Below are positions 25,101-32,780 of a stretch of 64,000 nt of DNA, in pieces; positions within the stretch are counted from its first letter, which is position 1, and every line of letters starts with the position of its first letter. The stretch is from Streptomyces abikoensis. Its GTDB lineage: Bacteria > Actinomycetota > Actinomycetes > Streptomycetales > Streptomycetaceae. The position numbers were made by a program, and so were the translations under genes. The DNA is taken from the NCBI RefSeq assembly GCF_014648775.1, contig NZ_BMRT01000008.1, positions 124,001-188,000 on the forward strand, written 5' to 3'. The notes beneath the pieces are model-generated. The model made no database searches and was not told where the DNA came from. It saw only the letters and a program-made list of their open reading frames with translations.

Positions 25101-25136
25101 CGACGGCCGGCCGCGGAACCCCGCGGCCGGCCGTCG
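25101..25136 (+). terminator. Strong hairpin terminator
   Basis: Perfect 16-bp inverted repeat (CGACGGCCGGCCGCGG and its complement) with a 4-nt loop, 31 bp after the thioesterase stop codon. Confidence 0.85.
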
Positions 25137-25173
25137 CGCACCCGGACACCCGACGACGACCGAAAAGCGGAGT

Positions 25174-25187
25174 GTGATCTCCGTCAT
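25174..25187. promoter_or_regulatory. Candidate Crp-type operator upstream of the liv operon
   Basis: GTGATCTCCGTCAT matches the Streptomyces Crp consensus GTG-N6-GNCAC except for the final base. It lies about 205 bp upstream of the substrate-binding protein gene. It is a single degenerate site, so this is weak evidence. Confidence 0.35.
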
Positions 25188-25390
25188 AACAAGAAAGTCA
25201 CAGCCTCGTCGTCACCTCTGCCCGATCCCCGCGCCCACCCCCTACAGTCGCGGCACATCGTGACCGCCGGGCCGTTCGTCCAGCACACCGCAGCCATCCC
25301 GCACAGCACCTTCCCACCCCGCGCCCCAAGCCGCCCGGCGAGTGACACGGCACCTCTCCAGAGGCCACCGCGCCAGGGAAAGGACCCAGC

Positions 25391-26635
25391 GTGCGCCACC
25401 GCTCCCTCACCATCCTCACCGCCGCGCTCACCACCGGAGCCCTCGCCCTCACCGCCTGCGGATCACGCGACGCCGGCGACGGCAAGGACAACGGCTCCGG
25501 CGACGGCGGCGCGAAGACCACCGTGACCATCGGCGTCGACGCCCCGCTGACCGGCTCGCTCTCCCCCTTCGGGCAGGGCATCAAGAACTCCGTCGACCTC
25601 GCCGTACGCACCGCCAACAAGAACAACGAGGTCAAGGGCGTCACCTTCCGGACCACCGCCCTCGACGACCAGGCCGTCCCCGGCACCGGACAGCAGAACG
25701 CCGCCAAACTCGCCGCCGACAAGGACGTCCTCGGCGTCGTCGGCCCCATGAACTCCGGCGTCGCCCAGTCCATGCAGGGCGTCTTCGAGAAAGCCGGCCT
25801 CACCCTGGTCTCCCCCGCCAACACCAACCCCGCCCTCACCCAGGGCGACAACTGGGCCAAGGGCGAGAAGAACCGTCCCTTCAAGACCTACTTCCGCACC
25901 GCCACCACCGACATCATCCAGGGCCGCTTCGCCGCCCAGCACCTCTACAAGGAAGCCAAGAAGAAAAAGGCCTTCGTCGTCGACGACAAACAGACCTACG
26001 GAGTCGGCCTCGCCACCATCTTCGCCGAGGAATTCAAACGCCTCGGCGGCGAGATCGCCGGCACCGACCACCTCACCGTCAAGGAGACCGACTTCTCCGG
26101 CATCGCCAACAAGATCAAGAACTCCGGAGCCGACGCCGTCTACTTCGGCGGCCAGTTCCCCGAAGCCGGCCTCCTCTCCGACCAGGTCAAGAAGGCCGGC
26201 GCCCGCATCCCCCTCATGGGCGGCGACGGCATCTACAACCCCGGCTTCATCACCGCCTCCGGCGAACCCAACGACGGCGACCTCGCCACCTCCGTCGGCT
26301 ACCCCGTCGAAGAACTCGACTCCGCCAAGAAATTCGTCCAGGGCTACAAGGACGCCGGCTACAAGGACGCCTACGCCACCTACGGCGGATACTCCTACGA
26401 CGCCGCCTGGGCCATCGTCCAGGCCGTCAAGAAAACCGTCGAGGACAACAACGGCAAACTCCCCGCCGACGCCCGCGACAAAGTCCGGGACGCCATGGCC
26501 AAGGTCTCCTTCGACGGCGTCACCGGAAAGGTCTCCTTCGACCAGTACGGCGACACCACCAACAAACAGCTCACCGTCTACCAGGTCGTAGGCGAGACCT
26601 GGAAATCCCTCAAGAGCGCCACCTTCCAGGACTGA
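25391..26635 (+). CDS. Branched-chain amino-acid ABC transporter substrate-binding lipoprotein
   Basis: Extracellular binding protein of a LIV-type ABC importer, 414 residues. The lipoprotein signal is MRHRSLTILTAALTTGALAL followed by TACGS, with the lipid-anchored Cys at residue 23. The periplasmic-binding type I fold is evident: TVTIGVDAPLTGSLSPFG, GVVGPMNSGVAQSMQGVF, LTLVSPANTNPALT, KAFVVDDKQTYGVGLA and SGADAVYFGGQFPEAG. The start GTG at 25391 follows AAAGGA. It is the first gene of a five-gene operon (25391-31005) that encodes a complete transporter. Substrates are probably Leu/Ile/Val by family; the exact range cannot be read from sequence. Confidence 0.94.
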   Translation: MRHRSLTILTAALTTGALALTACGSRDAGDGKDNGSGDGGAKTTVTIGVDAPLTGSLSPFGQGIKNSVDLAVRTANKNNEVKGVTFRTTALDDQAVPGTGQQNAAKLAADKDVLGVVGPMNSGVAQSMQGVFEKAGLTLVSPANTNPALTQGDNWAKGEKNRPFKTYFRTATTDIIQGRFAAQHLYKEAKKKKAFVVDDKQTYGVGLATIFAEEFKRLGGEIAGTDHLTVKETDFSGIANKIKNSGADAVYFGGQFPEAGLLSDQVKKAGARIPLMGGDGIYNPGFITASGEPNDGDLATSVGYPVEELDSAKKFVQGYKDAGYKDAYATYGGYSYDAAWAIVQAVKKTVEDNNGKLPADARDKVRDAMAKVSFDGVTGKVSFDQYGDTTNKQLTVYQVVGETWKSLKSATFQD

Positions 26636-26715
26636 CCGGGCCACCCGCGCGAAGGCACCCGCACCCGCGCACCCCTCGCGCGGCACCGCCCACACACCCC
26701 ACGGGGAGGCACGCG

Positions 26716-27648
26716 GTGCACGAACTGCCGCAGACACTGGTCAGCGGACTCGCCCTCGGAACGCTCTACGGCCTCATCGCCATCGGCTACACGATGGTCT
26801 ACGGCATCGTCCAGCTCATCAACTTCGCCCACGGCGAGATCGTCATGATCGGAGGCTTCGGCGCCCTCACCGTCCGGCTCTGGCTCCCCGACACCGTCCC
26901 CCTCACCGCCGCCCTCCCCCTCATGCTCCTCGGCGGCGCCCTCACCTCCGTCGCCGTCGCCACCGCCGCCGAACGCTTCGCCTACCGCCCCCTCCGCGAC
27001 GCCCCCCGCCTCGCCCCCCTCATCACCGCGATCGGCCTGTCCATCGCCCTCCAGCAACTCGTCTGGGCCTTCTACCCCGACGCCAAGAAATCCCGCAGCT
27101 TCCCGCAGTTCCACGGCGACGCCTTCGAACTCACCGGCAATGTCCACCTCCAGCGCGACGACGTCTTCGTCCTCGTCGCCGCACCCCTGTGCATGCTCGC
27201 CCTCGGCCTCTTCGTCGCCAAGAGCCGCACCGGACGCGCCATGCAGGCCACCGCCCAGGACCCCGACACCGCCCGGCTCATGGGCATCGACACCGACCGG
27301 ATCATCGTCCTCGCCTTCGCCATCGGCGGCGCCTTCGCGGCCGTCGCCGCCGTCGCCCAAGGACTCCGCGCCGGACAGATCAACTTCGAGATGGGCTTCA
27401 TCCTCGGCCTCAAGGCCTTCACCGCCGCCGTCCTCGGCGGCATCGGCAACATCTACGGCGCCATGCTCGGCGGCGTCGTCCTCGGCATCGCCGAGACCGC
27501 CTCCACCACCTACATCCAGCACATCCCCGGAATGCAGCAACTCGGCGGCGGAGGCTGGAAGGACGTCTGGGCCTTCGTCCTGCTCATCGTCGTCCTCCTC
27601 GTGCGGCCACAAGGACTGCTCGGCGAACGCGTCGCGGATCGGGCGTGA
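26716..27648 (+). CDS. livH: Branched-chain amino-acid ABC transporter permease (LivH type)
   Basis: A 310-residue integral membrane permease. The N-terminus LVSGLALGTLYGLIAIGYTM and VYGIVQLINFAHGEIVMIGG are the LivH hallmark, and GLKAFTAAVLGGIGNIYGAM is the coupling-helix (EAA-like) region that contacts LivG/LivF. About eight hydrophobic helices are visible. The GTG at 26716 is preceded by GGGGAGG. It lies 80 bp after the binding-protein gene and touches livM (GTGA overlap at 27645-27648 if livM uses the upstream GTG). Confidence 0.95.
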   Translation: MHELPQTLVSGLALGTLYGLIAIGYTMVYGIVQLINFAHGEIVMIGGFGALTVRLWLPDTVPLTAALPLMLLGGALTSVAVATAAERFAYRPLRDAPRLAPLITAIGLSIALQQLVWAFYPDAKKSRSFPQFHGDAFELTGNVHLQRDDVFVLVAAPLCMLALGLFVAKSRTGRAMQATAQDPDTARLMGIDTDRIIVLAFAIGGAFAAVAAVAQGLRAGQINFEMGFILGLKAFTAAVLGGIGNIYGAMLGGVVLGIAETASTTYIQHIPGMQQLGGGGWKDVWAFVLLIVVLLVRPQGLLGERVADRA

Positions 27649-27653
27649 GAACC

Positions 27654-29429
27654 ATGACCCCACAACACCACCGGATCGACGCCGGCACCGGCACCGGCCA
27701 CCGCGCCGTCCCCCGGCTCGGTCTTCCCCTCATCCCGCTGCCCGCCACCACCGCCCAGATCCTCACGGCCTGCGGGGCCCTCCTCACCCTCCTCTCCACC
27801 TTCCTCCCCTGGACCTGGACCCGCGCCTTCCCCGGCAACCTCACCGTCACCGGCTACCCCGGCGGCCTCCAGATCCTCACCCTCACCGGCGCGGCGCTCA
27901 CCCTGACCCAAGTCCTCGCCACTGCCGCCCCAACCGGCCTCCCCGGCCTCCGCTGGCTCAACCCCTCCGGCCGCCACACCGCCACCCTCCTCCTGGCCGC
28001 CGGCACCCTGGCCACCACCTGGTACACCCTCATCGCCATCGCCGCCCGCCTCGGCGGACTCGTCAACCTCGAACCCGGCGGCTACCTCGCCGGAGCAGCC
28101 GCCCTCACCACCCTCACCGGCGCCCTCGCCCTCCCCCACACCCCCGCACGCCCCCTACCGCCGGCCCGCGCCCTCCCCGCATGGGCCGAAATCGCCGTCA
28201 TCGCCGCCGTGTTCGGACTCGCCCTCCGCGTCCTCACCTACGGCATCGGCACCGCCTACGGCGAACTCTTCACCGGCTTCCTCCTGCTCACCGGCTTCAC
28301 CACCGCCGCCCTCTTCGCCGGCGGACTGGGCGCCCGGCTCACCACCCTCACCCACCGGCACCGCCGCGTCACCCTCACCGCGGCCCTCGTCACCGCCGTC
28401 CTCTTCCCCCTCACCCAGGACACCGACGAATACACCCTCATCATCGTCAACATCCTCATCTTCGCCACCGTCGCCCTCGGCCTGAACGTCGTCGTCGGCC
28501 TCGCCGGCCTCCTCGACCTCGGCTACGTGGCATTCCTCGGCGTCGGCGCCTACACCGCCGCCCTCGTCTCCGGCTCCACCGCCTCCACCCTCCACATCCA
28601 CTTCCCCTTCTGGGCCGCCGTCCTCACCGGCGCCGCCGCCTCACTCGTCTTCGGCGTCGTCATCGGCGCCCCCACCCTCCGGCTCCGCGGCGACTACCTC
28701 GCCATCGTCACCCTCGGCTTCGGCGAGATCTTCCGCATCACCGTCGGCAACCTCAACGGAGAATCCGGCCCCTCACTCACCAACGGCCCCAACGGCATCC
28801 CCAACATCCCCGACCTCGTCATCCTCGGCTACGACTTCGGCACCAAACACTCCCTCGGCAGCCTCACCCTCACCCCCTTCGCCAACTACTACCTCCTGAT
28901 GCTCTTCTTCACCGCCCTCGTCGTCCTCGTCTTCAGCCGCGCCGGAAACTCCCGCATCGGCCGCGCCTGGGTCGCCATCCGCGAGGACGAAACCGCCGCC
29001 ACCGCCATGGGCATCAACGGCTTCCGCCTCAAACTCATCGCCTTCGCCCTCGGCGCCACCCTCGCCGGACTCGCCGGCACCGTGCAGGCCCACGTCGCCT
29101 ACACGGTCGTCCCCGAGCAATACGTCTTCGCCGGACCCGTACCGCCCAACTCCGCGTTCCTGCTGGCCGCCGTCATCCTCGGCGGCATGGGCACCATCAC
29201 CGGCCCCCTCCTCGGCGCCGCGCTGCTCTACCTCATCCCCGCCAAACTCCAGTTCCTCCAGGACTACCAACTCCTCGCCTTCGGCCTCGCCCTCATCCTC
29301 CTCATGCGCTTCCGGCCCGAAGGAATCATCCCCAACCGCCGCCGGCAGCTGGAGTTCCACGAAGCCTCGACCGACCCGGGCCCGGGCGCCGACGGCAACG
29401 GCATACGGCTCACCAAGGCGGAGGCATAA
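27654..29429 (+). CDS. livM: Branched-chain amino-acid ABC transporter permease (LivM type)
   Basis: A 591-residue permease, longer than typical LivM proteins (~320-420). The LivM core is the C-terminal ~330 residues (ALGLNVVVGLAGLLDLGYVA, APTLRLRGDYLAIVTLGFGE, coupling region AAVILGGMGTITGPLLGAAL). The first ~230 residues add several hydrophobic helices (AQILTACGALLTLLSTFLPW and others) as a Streptomyces-type N-terminal extension. The start is uncertain: ATG 27654 is given, but GTG 27645 overlaps the livH stop by 4 bp and would couple translation. livG follows after 5 bp. Confidence 0.93.
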   Translation: MTPQHHRIDAGTGTGHRAVPRLGLPLIPLPATTAQILTACGALLTLLSTFLPWTWTRAFPGNLTVTGYPGGLQILTLTGAALTLTQVLATAAPTGLPGLRWLNPSGRHTATLLLAAGTLATTWYTLIAIAARLGGLVNLEPGGYLAGAAALTTLTGALALPHTPARPLPPARALPAWAEIAVIAAVFGLALRVLTYGIGTAYGELFTGFLLLTGFTTAALFAGGLGARLTTLTHRHRRVTLTAALVTAVLFPLTQDTDEYTLIIVNILIFATVALGLNVVVGLAGLLDLGYVAFLGVGAYTAALVSGSTASTLHIHFPFWAAVLTGAAASLVFGVVIGAPTLRLRGDYLAIVTLGFGEIFRITVGNLNGESGPSLTNGPNGIPNIPDLVILGYDFGTKHSLGSLTLTPFANYYLLMLFFTALVVLVFSRAGNSRIGRAWVAIREDETAATAMGINGFRLKLIAFALGATLAGLAGTVQAHVAYTVVPEQYVFAGPVPPNSAFLLAAVILGGMGTITGPLLGAALLYLIPAKLQFLQDYQLLAFGLALILLMRFRPEGIIPNRRRQLEFHEASTDPGPGADGNGIRLTKAEA

Positions 29430-29434
29430 CCACC

Positions 29435-30292
29435 ATGACGACCACGACCGCCACCACGGCCCCCGTGCTCACCGCCACCGGCGTCACCATGCGCTTCGGC
29501 GGACTCACCGCCGTACGAGCCGTCGACCTCACCGTCCGAGAAGGTCAGATCGTCGGGCTCATCGGCCCCAACGGCGCCGGAAAAACCACCTTCTTCAACT
29601 GCCTCACCGGCCTCTACACCCCCACCGAAGGCACCGTCACCTTCCGCGACACCGTCCTCCCGCCCAAACCCCACCTCGTCACCCAGGCCGGCATCGCCCG
29701 CACCTTCCAGAACATCCGCCTCTTCGCCAATATGACCGTCCTCGAAAACGTCCTCGTCGGCCGCCACACCCGCACCAAAGAAGGCCTCCTCTCCGCCCTC
29801 CTCCGCGGCCCCGCCTTCCGCCGCGCCGAAAAGGCCTCCGAGGACCGCGCCACGGAACTCCTCGCATTCACCGGACTCGCCGCCAAACGCGACCACCTCG
29901 CCCGCAACCTCCCCTACGGCGAACAACGCAGACTCGAAATAGCCCGCGCCCTCGCCAGCGACCCCGGCCTGCTCCTCCTCGACGAACCCACCGCCGGAAT
30001 GAACCCCCAGGAGACCCGCGACACCGAAGGACTCGTCCTCGCCATCCGCGACCAGGGCACCGCCGTCCTCGTCATCGAGCACGACATGCGCTTCATCTTC
30101 AACCTCTGCGACCACGTGGCCGTGCTGGTACAAGGCGAGAAACTCGTCGAAGGCACACCGGAAACCGTCCAACGCGACGAACGCGTCATCGCCGCCTACC
30201 TCGGCACCCCCTTCGACGGCGCACCGGGCGAGGCCGAAGCCGCGGAAGTACAGGCGGCCGAAGCCCACGCCGCAGAGGAGACCGACCGATGA
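29435..30292 (+). CDS. livG: Branched-chain amino-acid ABC transporter ATP-binding protein (LivG type)
   Basis: A 285-residue ABC ATPase. Walker A is GPNGAGKTT, the Q-loop region is ARTFQNIRLFANMTVLEN, the signature is LPYGEQRRLEIARAL and Walker B is LLLLDEPTAGMNP. The LivG-type extended insert is RTKEGLLSALLRGPAFRRAE. The C-terminal tail after residue ~260 is Ala/Glu-rich (GEAEAAEVQAAEAHAAEE) and not part of the fold. The start ATG at 29435 has GGCGGAGG upstream. It overlaps livF by 4 bp (ATGA), so the two are translationally coupled. Confidence 0.96.
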   Translation: MTTTTATTAPVLTATGVTMRFGGLTAVRAVDLTVREGQIVGLIGPNGAGKTTFFNCLTGLYTPTEGTVTFRDTVLPPKPHLVTQAGIARTFQNIRLFANMTVLENVLVGRHTRTKEGLLSALLRGPAFRRAEKASEDRATELLAFTGLAAKRDHLARNLPYGEQRRLEIARALASDPGLLLLDEPTAGMNPQETRDTEGLVLAIRDQGTAVLVIEHDMRFIFNLCDHVAVLVQGEKLVEGTPETVQRDERVIAAYLGTPFDGAPGEAEAAEVQAAEAHAAEETDR

Positions 30293-31005
30293 CCGCCCTC
30301 CTCGAAGTCGAGGACCTCCACGTCGCCTACGGCAAGATCGAAGCCGTCAAAGGCATCTCGTTCACCGTCGACACCGGCCAGATCGTCACCCTCATCGGCA
30401 CCAACGGAGCCGGCAAGACCACCACCCTCCGCACCCTCTCCGGCCTCCTCACCCCCCGCTCCGGCACCATCCGCTTCGACGGCCGCCCCCTCCACGGCAT
30501 CCCCGCCCACCGCGTCGTCGCCCTCGGCCTCGCCCACTCCCCCGAAGGCCGCCACATCTTCCCCCGCCTCACCATCGCCGAGAACCTCCAGCTCGGAGCG
30601 TTCCTCCGCAAGGACGGCGACGGCATCGCCCACGACATCCGGCATGTCTACGAGCTCTTCCCGATCCTCGGCGAACGCGCCCGCCAAGCGGCCGGCACCC
30701 TCTCCGGCGGCGAACAACAGATGCTGGCGATGGGACGCGCCCTGATGTCCCGCCCCAAGCTCCTCATGCTCGACGAGCCCTCCATGGGCCTCTCCCCGAT
30801 CGTGATGCAGAAGATCATGGACACCATCGCCGAGCTCAAGGCGAGCGGTACGACGATCCTCCTCGTCGAACAGAACGCCCAGGCCGCGCTGGGTCTCGCC
30901 GACCGGGGGCACGTCATGGAAACCGGCCGCATCGTCCTCTCCGGGACGGGGGCCGAGCTGCTCCACGACGAGTCGGTGCGCAAGGCGTACCTGGGCGAGG
31001 ACTGA
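30289..31005 (+). CDS. livF: Branched-chain amino-acid ABC transporter ATP-binding protein (LivF type)
   Basis: A 238-residue ABC ATPase forming a heterodimer with LivG. Walker A is GTNGAGKTT, the Q-loop region is GLAHSPEGRHIFPRLTIAEN, the signature is TLSGGEQQMLAMGRAL and Walker B is LLMLDEPSMGLSP. It overlaps the livG stop by 4 bp. It is the last gene of the operon and is followed by a strong hairpin shared with the converging ANTAR gene. Confidence 0.96.
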   Translation: MTALLEVEDLHVAYGKIEAVKGISFTVDTGQIVTLIGTNGAGKTTTLRTLSGLLTPRSGTIRFDGRPLHGIPAHRVVALGLAHSPEGRHIFPRLTIAENLQLGAFLRKDGDGIAHDIRHVYELFPILGERARQAAGTLSGGEQQMLAMGRALMSRPKLLMLDEPSMGLSPIVMQKIMDTIAELKASGTTILLVEQNAQAALGLADRGHVMETGRIVLSGTGAELLHDESVRKAYLGED

Positions 31006-31017
31006 TCGCGCGCAGGC

Positions 31018-31065
31018 ATGCGGAAGGGCCCGCGTCCGGTCTACCGGACACGGGCCCTTCCGCAT
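31018..31065. terminator. Bidirectional terminator between liv operon and ANTAR regulator
   Basis: Long inverted repeat: ATGCGGAAGGGCCCG paired with CGGGCCCTTCCGCAT, continuing inward as GTCCGGT/ACCGGAC. It lies 13 bp after livF and 13 bp after the converging regulator's stop codon. Confidence 0.9.
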
Positions 31066-31077
31066 GGGCATTGAGGC

Positions 31078-31728
31078 CTACTGCTCCTTGGCCGCCTTCT
31101 TCTCCCGGGCGTCCTCGATGACCGCCTCGGCCACCTGCTGCATGGACAGCCGGCGGTCCATCGACGTCTTCTGGATCCACCGGAACGCGGCGGGCTCGGT
31201 CAGCCCGTACTGCGTCTGCAGAATGCTCTTCGCCCGGTCCACCAGCTTCCGCGTCTCCAGCCGCTGCGCGAGGTCGGCGACCTCCTGCTCCAGCGCCTTC
31301 ATCTCGGTGAAGCGGGAGACCGCCATCTCGATGGCGGGCACGACGTCGCTCTTGCTGAACGGCTTCACGAGGTAGGCCATGGCCCCGGCGTCCCGGGCCC
31401 GCTCCACGAGGTCGCGCTGCGAGAAGGCGGTGAGCATCAGCACGGGGGCGATCGACTCGGACGCGATCCGCTCGGCGGCGGAGATCCCGTCGAGGACGGG
31501 CATCTTCACATCGAGGATCACCAGATCCGGCTTGTGCTCGCGGGCCAGCGCCACGGCGGTCTCACCGTCGCCCGCCTCACCGACGACGGAGTAGCCCTCT
31601 TCCTCGAGCATCTCCTTGAGGTCGAGACGGATCAGGGCCTCGTCCTCGGCGATCACGACACGGGTGACGTGCGGAGGGGTGTGCTGCGGCTCGTCGTCGA
31701 CGGGCGGCGTGGGCTCGGCGGCGGTCAC
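31078..31728 (-). CDS. ANTAR-domain response regulator (PdtaR-like)
   Basis: A 216-residue response regulator with an N-terminal receiver domain (VVIAEDEALIRLDLKEMLEE; phospho-acceptor D73 in LVILDVKMPVLDG; switch residues LMLTAF and LVKPFSK) and a C-terminal ANTAR RNA-binding domain (VDRAKSILQTQYGLTEPAAF, then MDRRLSMQQVAEAV). ANTAR proteins act by binding dual hairpins in mRNA leaders to prevent termination. The closest known type is mycobacterial PdtaR. No partner kinase is nearby. The start GTG at 31726-31728 has an AAGGAGA ribosome-binding site. It precedes the tRNA-Leu gene divergently. Confidence 0.93.
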   Translation of the reverse strand: MTAAEPTPPVDDEPQHTPPHVTRVVIAEDEALIRLDLKEMLEEEGYSVVGEAGDGETAVALAREHKPDLVILDVKMPVLDGISAAERIASESIAPVLMLTAFSQRDLVERARDAGAMAYLVKPFSKSDVVPAIEMAVSRFTEMKALEQEVADLAQRLETRKLVDRAKSILQTQYGLTEPAAFRWIQKTSMDRRLSMQQVAEAVIEDAREKKAAKEQ

Positions 31729-31816
31729 GGGTCTCCTTGGTACGGGCAGGTGCTGCTCTACGAGCCTACCTAGCAGCGGCTTCCCCCGCGCACGCGGTAT
31801 TGTGTCCGAGCAACCC

Positions 31817-31903
31817 GCCCGGTTGGTGGAACTGGTCAGACACGCGAGTCTCAAACACTCGTGCCCTTTGGGCATGTGGGTTCGAATCCCACACCGGGCA
31901 CCA
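31817..31903 (+). tRNA. tRNA-Leu (anticodon CAA), CCA encoded
   Basis: Class II tRNA with acceptor stem GCCCGGT/ACCGGGC, D-arm containing GGTGGAACTGGTCAGACAC, anticodon stem-loop CGAGT-CTCAAAC-ACTCG (anticodon CAA at 31852-31854, reading UUG), long variable arm TGCCC-TTT-GGGCA, T-arm GTGGG-TTCGAAT-CCCAC and an encoded CCA end. UUG is a low-use Leu codon in such GC-rich genomes. Confidence 0.97.
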
Positions 31904-31906
31904 TAG

Positions 31907-31924
31907 GTCCGCAAAGCGGACTTT
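31907..31924 (+). terminator. Short hairpin after tRNA-Leu
   Basis: GTCCGC-AAA-GCGGAC followed by TTT, starting 3 bp after the tRNA CCA. It looks like a small intrinsic terminator or processing signal. Confidence 0.6.
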
Positions 31925-31988
31925 CACCATCGCGTGAACCTTCACAGAATCGCCACACAGCGAAGCTCCTGTCACGCACAGTGAGGGC

Positions 31989-32777
31989 ATGAAGTTTCAC
32001 GGCGCCGCGACGCGCCAGAGAGCACTCGATCTCATCGCCTCCGGCGTCACCAATGCGGAAGTCGCAAGACGACTCGGCGTCCCGCCGGGCACGGTCAGCT
32101 ACTGGCTCCACGTGGACCGATCCAGACGCGGGGACTGCCCAGGCCCCCACAGATCCAGTTGCCCACGATGCGACGGCCGCGATCTCGACGAAGCCGCCTA
32201 CTCATACCTTCTGGGGCTGTATCTGGGCGACGGGCACATCGTCCAGTACTCGCAGCACCGAGTACCCAGCTTGATGATCACCTGCGGTGACACGTGGCCG
32301 GGGCTGATGGACGCGTGCCATACGGCGATGGAAGCCGTCTTCCCCGACAACTCGGTGTGCCGAGTCCGAAGGATCGGCTGCCACAACGTGAAGGTCTACT
32401 CGAAACACCTGTGGTGCATGTTCCCCCAGCACGGCCCCGGCAAGAAGCATGAACGACGGATCGAGCTGGAGGCCTGGCAGCAGAGCATCGTGGACACTCA
32501 CCCGTGGGAGTTCCTGCGCGGGCTCATCCACTCCGACGGCTGCCGCATCACCAACTGGACCACACGCATCGTGGGCGGGGTGCCCAAACGCTACGAGTAC
32601 CCGAGGTACGTGTTCGCCAACAAGTCCGACGACATCCGTCAGTTGTACTGCGACACTCTCACGCAGGTCGGCGTCGAGTGGACCGTGCTGGCGCGTGGCA
32701 GCGACCCCTTCAACGTCTCCGTCGCCCGCAAAGACTCCGTCGCCCTCATGGACGCCCACATAGGCCCGAAATACTGA
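31989..32777 (+). CDS. HTH plus double-LAGLIDADG homing-endonuclease-like protein
   Basis: A 262-residue free-standing protein, 85 bp downstream of tRNA-Leu. The N-terminus (RALDLIASGVTNAEVARRLG, VPPGTVSYWLH) is a helix-turn-helix. A CPRCDGRDLD knuckle follows. The remainder carries two LAGLIDADG-type dodecapeptides, SYLLGLYLGDGHI and FLRGLIHSDGCRI, each keeping the catalytic-position Asp, about 120 residues apart, as in single-chain double-motif enzymes. The C-terminal half contains NKSDDIRQLYCDTLTQVGVEW, typical of the second repeat. It could be an active homing endonuclease or a regulator derived from one. The stop lies 3 bp from the converging pyk stop. The start ATG has GTGAGGG upstream. 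Confidence 0.78.
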   Translation: MKFHGAATRQRALDLIASGVTNAEVARRLGVPPGTVSYWLHVDRSRRGDCPGPHRSSCPRCDGRDLDEAAYSYLLGLYLGDGHIVQYSQHRVPSLMITCGDTWPGLMDACHTAMEAVFPDNSVCRVRRIGCHNVKVYSKHLWCMFPQHGPGKKHERRIELEAWQQSIVDTHPWEFLRGLIHSDGCRITNWTTRIVGGVPKRYEYPRYVFANKSDDIRQLYCDTLTQVGVEWTVLARGSDPFNVSVARKDSVALMDAHIGPKY

Positions 32778-32780
32778 CCC

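Larger units (their letters stand above)
25070..25390. other. Intergenic region before the liv operon
   Basis: 321 bp holding the thioesterase terminator (25101-25136), a candidate Crp-like site (25174-25187) and, by position, the promoter of the branched-chain amino-acid transport operon. No convincing -35/-10 pair and no credible coding frame are seen. Confidence 0.6.

Noticed and set aside
31817..31903. tRNA-Leu as the attachment site of the 46-55 kb element or another island
   Set aside because: No repeat of the tRNA 3' end was found downstream, and the element junctions lie in the VOC gene instead.
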